This document shows positions 55,778-61,478 of a stretch of 64,000 nucleotides of DNA, in pieces. The stretch spans positions 3,178,666 through 3,242,665 of the forward strand of contig KV440964.1 in the NCBI GenBank assembly GCA_001636495.1, given 5' to 3'. Source of the DNA: Sutcliffiella horikoshii. Its GTDB lineage: Bacteria; Bacillota; Bacilli; Bacillales; Bacillaceae_I. Position 1 is the first letter of the stretch, and each line of letters begins with the position of its first letter. A model generated the notes under the pieces. The model searched no databases. It was given only the letters and a program-made list of their open reading frames with translations, and was not told the origin of the DNA. Made by a program: the position numbers and the translations under genes.

Positions 55778-56512
55778 CTAATGAGCTTTTTCCTCTTTTT
55801 TTTGAGATAGTTTCCCTTTGATGAAGAATGGTGTATATAAAATTAAAAAGGTGATAAGAACCACAAGTTCCAATGAAAGAATATACCAAGGGTACGGTCC
55901 AAGAAAGTCAATTAAACTGGCATTGGTAGGCTTATGGGCAAGAAACATATAATTTCCGTCCGTTAGCCTGTTCACAAAATACACCAGTAAGGCAATGACA
56001 TTCAATGCCGCAAAAGCTTTCCAGACCGACTTGAACATGATTTGGCCCTTTTCAACCCAAAGCATATAAAACACTGCCAGAATGATTGATACGTGAGCGA
56101 TGAAAAAGTGAAGGAAGCGGAAATGCGGAAAGTCATAAAAGAGCTCAGGGGTCAGTAGAGCCTGCAGTGCACCACCTACTCCCAAAAAATAAACCACTTC
56201 AAACACCCATTTTTGTTTGGTCAAAAGCATCCATATACAAAGGTAAAGACTAATCGAACATAATTGAAAAGGCAATGTATAGCGGATATCCCACATGTTC
56301 GTGGAAAAGTACCAATAATTCAACCATAGTTCCGAACCAGCCAATCCGAACAAAATCAACCACCTGCCAAAAGACTTCATCCAGGCTTGATTCCGGAATA
56401 AAAATAAGACAAAAATGAGGGCAAAAGTTACGGATAAACTTATAATATGAGAAGGAGAGAAAAGGAGCGCCCCTTCCATATAAGCTTCAGGATCAGTATA
56501 GGCATCAAACAT
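55778..56512 (-). CDS. ywaF: YwaF/TIGR02206 family integral membrane protein
   Basis: 244 residues with about seven hydrophobic segments. FSPSHIISLSVTFALIFVLF at the start, LPFQLCSISLYLCIWMLLT, FRFLHFFIAHVSIILAVFYM and LGPYPWYILSLELVVL match the conserved core of this Bacillus family. No function is established. ATG behind TGGAGGTC. The stop codon lies in one of the 9-bp direct repeats of the small element, so insertion happened at its very end and kept the frame. Confidence 0.82.
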   Translation of the reverse strand: MFDAYTDPEAYMEGALLFSPSHIISLSVTFALIFVLFLFRNQAWMKSFGRWLILFGLAGSELWLNYWYFSTNMWDIRYTLPFQLCSISLYLCIWMLLTKQKWVFEVVYFLGVGGALQALLTPELFYDFPHFRFLHFFIAHVSIILAVFYMLWVEKGQIMFKSVWKAFAALNVIALLVYFVNRLTDGNYMFLAHKPTNASLIDFLGPYPWYILSLELVVLITFLILYTPFFIKGKLSQKKEEKAH

Positions 56513-56579
56513 GTGCTCATGACCTCCATTAGATTTTCATGCTGTCGGGAATGTAAGCTTCATTTCGCTTTGAACATAT

Positions 56580-57563
56580 TTATTTCATTTGCAACGAAAT
56601 GTTAACTTCACCATGGTGAACGTGAAGATTTACTCTGCCTCCAATGGGAAAGGTGAACATCGGACTTGTATGACCAATATCAGCATTTGCCACAACCGGG
56701 ATATTTGCAAGCTCTCTCTTTGTTTGGATGATAGTTTGGATGTGTTCGTTTGAAACATTGGACGCTTTCTCAAACCGACCAATCACAATTCCTTTCACTC
56801 CACCGAAACCTGGTTGGTGGATAAGGGATTGTAAATCACGATCAAAGGTTTTCGGACATGTCAATTTGTCATCCTCCAGAAAGAGGACGGAATCATCCAG
56901 GCTTGGCATATATTCTGTTCCTTGAAGAAGGTTTAAAGTACAAAGGTTTCCACCTATAGCGGTCCCCGCACATATTCCTTCATTAATAACCAGATAGCCC
57001 TCGTTTGGATAAAACTTTCTGTTATCCTGATCCATATACCAAGCATCATTGCTCCATTCTTTAGATGATTGAATCTCTATTTTAGCCAATTCGTCAAGGA
57101 ACATTTTTTTGAAATACTCTAATGAATAATCAAACCCTTTTTCCATACCAAATGAGGAGAAATGTATACCGGAATAGGTGACAAGTCCACTTCTGGCATA
57201 AATGGCATTACTTAAAGCAGTAATATCGGAATACCCACAGAATATCTTTGGATTGTTCCTGATCAATTCATAATCGATATAAGATAACAGCTGATTGGCT
57301 TGATATCCCCCTATTGAAGTAAGAATGGCTTTTACATTTTCATCCCTGAACGCCTCATGAAGATCCTCAATACGGGATTCAATGGAAGATGTAAGTAAAC
57401 TATTTGCTTCATTGATATGTTTTCCGAAAGTTAGCTTCAGCCCCAGTTGTTCCAACCTATAAGTCGAAAGCTCAACATTTTCCTGGGAAAGGATAGAATG
57501 AGAAGTGGACGGTGCAATAACCCTCACCTCATCCCCCTGTCTAAGCTTTGCCGGTACAACCAT
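56580..57563 (-). CDS. S66-family LD-carboxypeptidase / MccF-like serine peptidase
   Basis: 327 residues. N-terminal VRVIAPSTSHSILSQENVEL, nucleophile Ser in IFCGYSDITALSNAIYARSG, and late His in NADIGHTSPMFTFPIGGRV. Enzymes of the family cleave L-D bonds of murein peptides or detoxify microcin C-like nucleotide peptides; which applies here is not visible. No signal peptide, so cytosolic. ATG at 57563 behind GGGGGAGAAGG; a start at 57587 would read through that site. Confidence 0.88.
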   Translation of the reverse strand: MVVPAKLRQGDEVRVIAPSTSHSILSQENVELSTYRLEQLGLKLTFGKHINEANSLLTSSIESRIEDLHEAFRDENVKAILTSIGGYQANQLLSYIDYELIRNNPKIFCGYSDITALSNAIYARSGLVTYSGIHFSSFGMEKGFDYSLEYFKKMFLDELAKIEIQSSKEWSNDAWYMDQDNRKFYPNEGYLVINEGICAGTAIGGNLCTLNLLQGTEYMPSLDDSVLFLEDDKLTCPKTFDRDLQSLIHQPGFGGVKGIVIGRFEKASNVSNEHIQTIIQTKRELANIPVVANADIGHTSPMFTFPIGGRVNLHVHHGEVNISLQMK

Positions 57564-57696
57564 AACCTTCTCCCCCTTCAAACTCATTTACCTACTATTC
57601 TACCAAACAATCCCACAAATCTGCTATAACTTCCCAAAAAACCACTACAAAAGTTAATACTATTTTAGAATATGAATATTTATGCAAAAAATGAAT

Positions 57697-57717
57697 AAAA
57701 GGGGTCAGACCCCTTTT
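57697..57717. repeat. GGGGTCAGACCCC mini-palindrome
   Basis: Perfect AAAAGGGGTC A GACCCCTTTT; same motif family as the two at 14092-14144. Confidence 0.8.
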
Positions 57718-57790
57718 TCATTCTTCACAAAATAGTAAGAATTTGCAGGTTGAGAAACACGGTGAATTAGTTGTATACTTGAATTTGCAA

Positions 57791-57816
57791 GTTTTTTTAT
57801 TTATTTATTCGGGTAT
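57791..57816 (+). promoter_or_regulatory. Candidate sigma-B promoter of the alpha/beta hydrolase
   Basis: -35 GTTTTT (57791-57796), 14-bp spacer, -10 GGGTAT (57811-57816). The spacer and -35 lie in a T-rich run, which lowers certainty. Confidence 0.5.
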
Positions 57817-57857
57817 TGAATGTTGATTTGAAATATGCAAGATAAGTGAGGACTATT

Positions 57858-58646
57858 ATGTATTATAAAACGCTTACTCATCCTACATCTAAAGAGTGGA
57901 TTGTGCTGTTTCATGGCTTTGGGGGTAATTCCTCCATCTTTTACAAGCAGCTGAAAGTATTCCGCGCTGAATATAATATACTTCTATTAGATCTGCCAGG
58001 TCACGGAAAGTCTCCTTATCCTAAAGGTGTAGATCTTTATGAGTATTCCTCTGCACAAACGATTGAAATAATGAACAAATTGAAAATTGAATCCGCACAC
58101 TTTGTTGGCATCTCCCTCGGAACCATCATCATGCAGGAAATTGCGTTGCGTAAACCCTCCGCAATCAAATCCATGGTGCTCGGCGGAGCTACACCTAAGC
58201 TGAAAAAATGGGGAGAGTTTCTTTGCCGACTGTCCGTTTTTTATCCACTGAGAAAGATACTGCCACATATGGTACCTTATCGCATTTTTGCAAGAGTGCT
58301 ACTGCCAAAGAAAAACCACTCAGATTCCAGAATAGCTTTCATAAAAGAGGCCTATAAGCTTTCCAAAGAAACCTATCTAGGATGGGTATTGGCCGGCCTT
58401 AACGGCTACACCACCTACGATCGCCTGAAAGGAACAAAAAATAAGATTCCTAAACTATATATTTCCGGTTCGGAAGATCATATGTTTCTGAGCAATACGA
58501 TGGAATACGTTAAGCAAGAAGAAAACTCCACGTTGGAAGTCATTGAAAAGTGCGGACATGTATGTAATATTGAGGAAAGTGACACGTTCAATGATCTAGC
58601 AGTAGCCTTTATGAAACGTGTGGATAAGATAAGTATTACCGCTTGA
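57858..58646 (+). CDS. Alpha/beta hydrolase
   Basis: 262 residues of the haloperoxidase/MhpC type: IVLFHGFGGNSSIF oxyanion loop, LLLDLPGHGKSPYP, nucleophile elbow FVGISLGTIIMQEIA, Asp in LYISGSEDHMF and His in EKCGHVCNIE. The ATG at 57858 has GTGAGG 6 nt upstream; a GTG at 57846 is inside that site. Cytosolic; substrate unknown. Terminated by a strong hairpin. Confidence 0.87.
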   Translation: MYYKTLTHPTSKEWIVLFHGFGGNSSIFYKQLKVFRAEYNILLLDLPGHGKSPYPKGVDLYEYSSAQTIEIMNKLKIESAHFVGISLGTIIMQEIALRKPSAIKSMVLGGATPKLKKWGEFLCRLSVFYPLRKILPHMVPYRIFARVLLPKKNHSDSRIAFIKEAYKLSKETYLGWVLAGLNGYTTYDRLKGTKNKIPKLYISGSEDHMFLSNTMEYVKQEENSTLEVIEKCGHVCNIEESDTFNDLAVAFMKRVDKISITA

Positions 58647-58648
58647 AC

Positions 58649-58674
58649 AGCTGGAGGGTGACTACCCTCTAGCT
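58649..58674 (+). terminator. Terminator of the alpha/beta hydrolase gene
   Basis: AGCTGGAGGGT / ACCCTCTAGCT stem (one mismatch), GACT loop, seven T's. Confidence 0.92.
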
Positions 58675-58703
58675 TTTTTTGCGTCTTACTTTTTAACAAC
58701 AAA

Positions 58704-58736
58704 AACCCACAAGGCTACATATTCACCTTGTGGGTT
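58704..58736 (-). terminator. Terminator of the rsgA-like gene
   Basis: Perfect 11-bp stem AACCCACAAGG / CCTTGTGGGTT, then TTTGTTG on the minus strand. Confidence 0.9.
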
Positions 58737-58744
58737 CACCAGAT

Positions 58745-59806
58745 CTAATTCTTCTTTCCGCCACGAACTCCTGACGTGATCTTTTTCCATTTCACTTTTT
58801 CCGCCAGCTGAGCACGTTTATCGTTTTTCCGTTCCAAAAACGCCAACTCTCTTTGCAGCTTCACATAGCTCTGATATCTGGCCGCTTCCAATGTTCCATC
58901 TTCAATTGCTCCCTGCACCGCACATTTGGGTTCGTTGGCATGCTTGCAATCACGGAAATAACACTGTCCTGCAAGTGCTTCTACGTCTTGGAAGCTGTGG
59001 CTTATAGCACCGTCTGCTTCCCATAACTGGAGCTCTCGCATCCCAGGTGTATCAAGGACCAGACCACCTGTAGGCAACATATACAACTCACGATAAGTTG
59101 TTGTATGTTTACCTTTGTCATCATCACTACGTACTTCTTGTATCAGTTGCTTATCTTCCCCGAGCAGATAGTTGGTCAAGGTGGATTTACCCGCTCCCGA
59201 AGAACCGAGCAATGCCACGGTTTTCCCTTCAGCAAAATACGCTCCAAGCTCTTCTAATCCTGTTTCCTCTTTCACACTTACAGCATGAACTGGTACACCG
59301 AAAGCTACCGCTTCCACTTCGTCCATTTTTCCTTGGACGTCATCACAAAGGTCTGATTTGGTAAGCACTACTACAGGATTGGCACCACTCTCCCATGCCA
59401 TTACCAGATACCTTTCAAGTCGTCTTGGATTGAAATCATAATTCAATGACTGTACCAGAAAAATGGTATCAACGTTCGCAGCAACTATCTGTTCTTCTGT
59501 TGTCAAGCCAGCAGCTTTTCTCGAAAACTTACTGAACCTCGGTAATAGTGCATGAATAGTAGCTTTTCCTTCTGCCTGCCGCTCACTTAATACCACCCAG
59601 TCTCCAACAGCCGGGTAGTCCTCCCGCATCACAGTTTCAAAGCGGTATTTACCCGAAACTTCAGCCAGACACTCACCATTGTCTGTTTCCACCCTGTACA
59701 ACCTCTTGTGCTCAAGCATCACTCTTCCAACTGTAAATCCTTGTTCTTCATATTCAATAAAAGCATTATTTAAAAATTCATTCCAACCTAATTGATTTCT
59801 TTTCAA
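58745..59806 (-). CDS. rsgA: RsgA/YjeQ-type circularly permuted GTPase (long form)
   Basis: GTPase that binds the 30S subunit and helps its maturation. About 353 residues: N-terminal OB-fold (~30-100), permuted G domain with G4 VVVLTKSDLCDD before G1 ALLGSSGAGKSTLTNYLLG and G3 LVLDTPGMRELQ, and C-terminal zinc finger CYFRDCKHANEPKCAVQ. Longer than the essential B. subtilis CpgA/YloQ (about 300) and probably a second paralogue. TTG at 59806 is 8 nt from AGGAGG; the ATG at 59812 is too close. Leader contains a peptide ORF and terminator. Confidence 0.88.
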   Translation of the reverse strand: MKRNQLGWNEFLNNAFIEYEEQGFTVGRVMLEHKRLYRVETDNGECLAEVSGKYRFETVMREDYPAVGDWVVLSERQAEGKATIHALLPRFSKFSRKAAGLTTEEQIVAANVDTIFLVQSLNYDFNPRRLERYLVMAWESGANPVVVLTKSDLCDDVQGKMDEVEAVAFGVPVHAVSVKEETGLEELGAYFAEGKTVALLGSSGAGKSTLTNYLLGEDKQLIQEVRSDDDKGKHTTTYRELYMLPTGGLVLDTPGMRELQLWEADGAISHSFQDVEALAGQCYFRDCKHANEPKCAVQGAIEDGTLEAARYQSYVKLQRELAFLERKNDKRAQLAEKVKWKKITSGVRGGKKN

Positions 59807-59850
59807 AGTCATTTCCTCCTAATGGAAAGTAGATAATTTTCGGCAAAACA

Positions 59851-59874
59851 AAAAGACCGTTCGCACGGTCTTTT
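59851..59874 (-). terminator. Leader terminator in front of rsgA-like gene
   Basis: Perfect 10-bp stem AAAAGACCGT / ACGGTCTTTT with 4-nt loop and TTGTTTTG tail, ending about 40 nt before the start codon. Confidence 0.85.
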
Positions 59875-59906
59875 GCATTACATTTATAAACCATGAGACG
59901 TTACGT

Positions 59907-59981
59907 CACAGCCCCATGGAAATCTACCATCTCATCAGAAAAAGAACAGATTCGTTTAACGATTTCTATGCAAGGGCTGTG
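59907..59981 (-). promoter_or_regulatory. Candidate ribosome-mediated attenuator of the rsgA-like gene
   Basis: Long inverted repeat: 59907-59924 (CACAGCCCCATGGAAATC) against 59961-59981 (GATTTC...GGGCTGTG, three extra bases). One arm covers the last codons of the 23-codon leader ORF, so a stalled ribosome would free the other arm to pair elsewhere, e.g. AUGAGA with UCUCAU further downstream. The intrinsic terminator follows. Confidence 0.6.
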
Positions 59982-60027
59982 CTTCATTATTTAATTGATT
60001 GGTATTCACGACAATTAACTTTTTCAT
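59956..60027 (-). CDS. 23-residue leader peptide
   Basis: Reads MKKLIVVNTNQLNNEAQ and ends PLHRNR before TAA. GAGGGATG lies upstream of the ATG at 60027. It is preceded by its own promoter and followed by an inverted repeat and a terminator directly ahead of the rsgA-like gene, the layout of ribosome-sensing attenuators. Not similar to any leader I know. Confidence 0.6.
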   Translation of the reverse strand: MKKLIVVNTNQLNNEAQPLHRNR

Positions 60028-60068
60028 AAAACATCCCTCGCTTCCATTCGTTTTTTATTACAATGATA

Positions 60069-60097
60069 ATAATATGGTATTTTTATCTAAAAGTAAA
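60069..60097 (-). promoter_or_regulatory. Sigma-A promoter of the leader-rsgA unit
   Basis: -35 TTTACT (60092-60097), 17-bp spacer, -10 TATTAT (60069-60074). Start near 60062 gives a ~255-nt leader. Confidence 0.7.
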
Positions 60098-60126
60098 TAG
60101 GCTATCTGAATTTTCATTAAAAGAAA

Positions 60127-61344
60127 TTAATTTGCTTCTACTTGAGCTAATCTCTTCTTCTGTTTTGTTTGCCATGTAAAAGATACAAGGATGGTGATAC
60201 TTAAGACTACTAGTCCCAGAACAAAGGGGTAAATAATATTTACATCATATAGTAAACCTGCAAGTAATGGTCCCAAAACATTCCCAATACTCATGTATGC
60301 GTTATTCATACCCATCGCAAAGCCTTGCTCATTGCCTGCCAGCTTCGAAATTAATGTATTGATGACCGGTCTTAAGATGGATGTAGCCAAGAAAATAATT
60401 AAGGTGATTCCAAAAAATACTCCATAACTTGAGGCAAATAATGAAACCAAGAAGCCCATTGCTGCTACACAGAGGAAAATATTCAATACATTGCCTTCCC
60501 CAATAGCGCGGACAATTCGATCTACAACAAAAAGCTGCACAATTACACTGATTATACCTGTAGCAGTAATCATTATGGCAATCTCTTGCGGGGTTGCTCC
60601 AAACTGATTATCAATAAATAACCCAAGGACAGACTCGTAAGCCATCAAACCAAAACTCATTACAAGCGTGATGATTAGTGGTATAAAATACGGTTTGTTA
60701 ACCGATTGTGCCAGTTTTTTAATCATCGGCTCCGGATTTTCCTCTTGCGCCAATCTCGTTTCCTTCTCCCTGCTTTCTTTTAACACAAGGATGGAGAAAA
60801 CAGTTGCAACAAGTGAGATCAACGCCGATACCAACAATGGAGTTTTCAGACCGAAATCCGCTAAAAAACCGCCTATTCCAGGTCCAATAACAATACCTAA
60901 GGACATGGCTGCAGAAATGTAACTGTTCCCTTTCGCCCGCTGGTCCATTGTGGTGATATCTGCCACATAAGCAAAAAGTGCCGGAATAAGCAGTGCCGCA
61001 CCAATTCCCCCGATCACACGCGATACATAAAGCATCCAAACAGAGTCAAATCCATAAAATACAAACATGGATAAGGTCAATCCAGCCAATCCGAGTATAA
61101 TCATGATTCTTCGTCCGTATTGATCGGCCCATTTACCAGCCAGTGGTGACATGACAAATTGCGCTCCAGCAAATATTGCGATCATTAATCCAGCAGCCAA
61201 GCCACCCTCACCAATGGAGGCCAGGTAGGCAGGTAAAATTGGAATAATAATTCCAAAGCTCCCTACTGCAATAAACATATTTATCATTAAAATTATCATT
61301 TTCTTTCGTTGTTCAGGTGCCATTACGTCACTTCTTCCTACCAT
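60127..61344 (-). CDS. MFS multidrug exporter, Bmr/NorA-like (DHA1)
   Basis: 405 residues, 12 hydrophobic segments. Motif A GKWADQYGRRIMIILGLAGL between helices 2 and 3, SRVIGGIGAALLIPALFAYV, and the antiporter motif C region SLGIVIGPGIGGFLADFG, close in pattern to Bmr/Blt/NorA. Proton-driven drug efflux is expected; the ligand is unknown. An internal ATG at 61323 behind AGGAAG is an alternative start. It is upstream of the leader-rsgA unit, which has its own promoter. Confidence 0.87.
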   Translation of the reverse strand: MVGRSDVMAPEQRKKMIILMINMFIAVGSFGIIIPILPAYLASIGEGGLAAGLMIAIFAGAQFVMSPLAGKWADQYGRRIMIILGLAGLTLSMFVFYGFDSVWMLYVSRVIGGIGAALLIPALFAYVADITTMDQRAKGNSYISAAMSLGIVIGPGIGGFLADFGLKTPLLVSALISLVATVFSILVLKESREKETRLAQEENPEPMIKKLAQSVNKPYFIPLIITLVMSFGLMAYESVLGLFIDNQFGATPQEIAIMITATGIISVIVQLFVVDRIVRAIGEGNVLNIFLCVAAMGFLVSLFASSYGVFFGITLIIFLATSILRPVINTLISKLAGNEQGFAMGMNNAYMSIGNVLGPLLAGLLYDVNIIYPFVLGLVVLSITILVSFTWQTKQKKRLAQVEAN

Positions 61345-61434
61345 TTATTTCGTGCCTCTTATTAAATCAACTTTAGTATTTTATGACTTTTGAAGGACGA
61401 TGTCAATGGAAGAACTTGTTGAGGTGAAAACAAA

Positions 61435-61462
61435 ACCGAGAGCACCAATTGATACTCTCAGT
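61435..61462 (-). terminator. Terminator after the large repeat protein gene
   Basis: ACTGAGAG / CTCTCGGT stem (one mismatch) on the minus strand then TTTGTTTTC. Confidence 0.75.
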
Positions 61463-61478
61463 TTCTTAAGAATGATTC

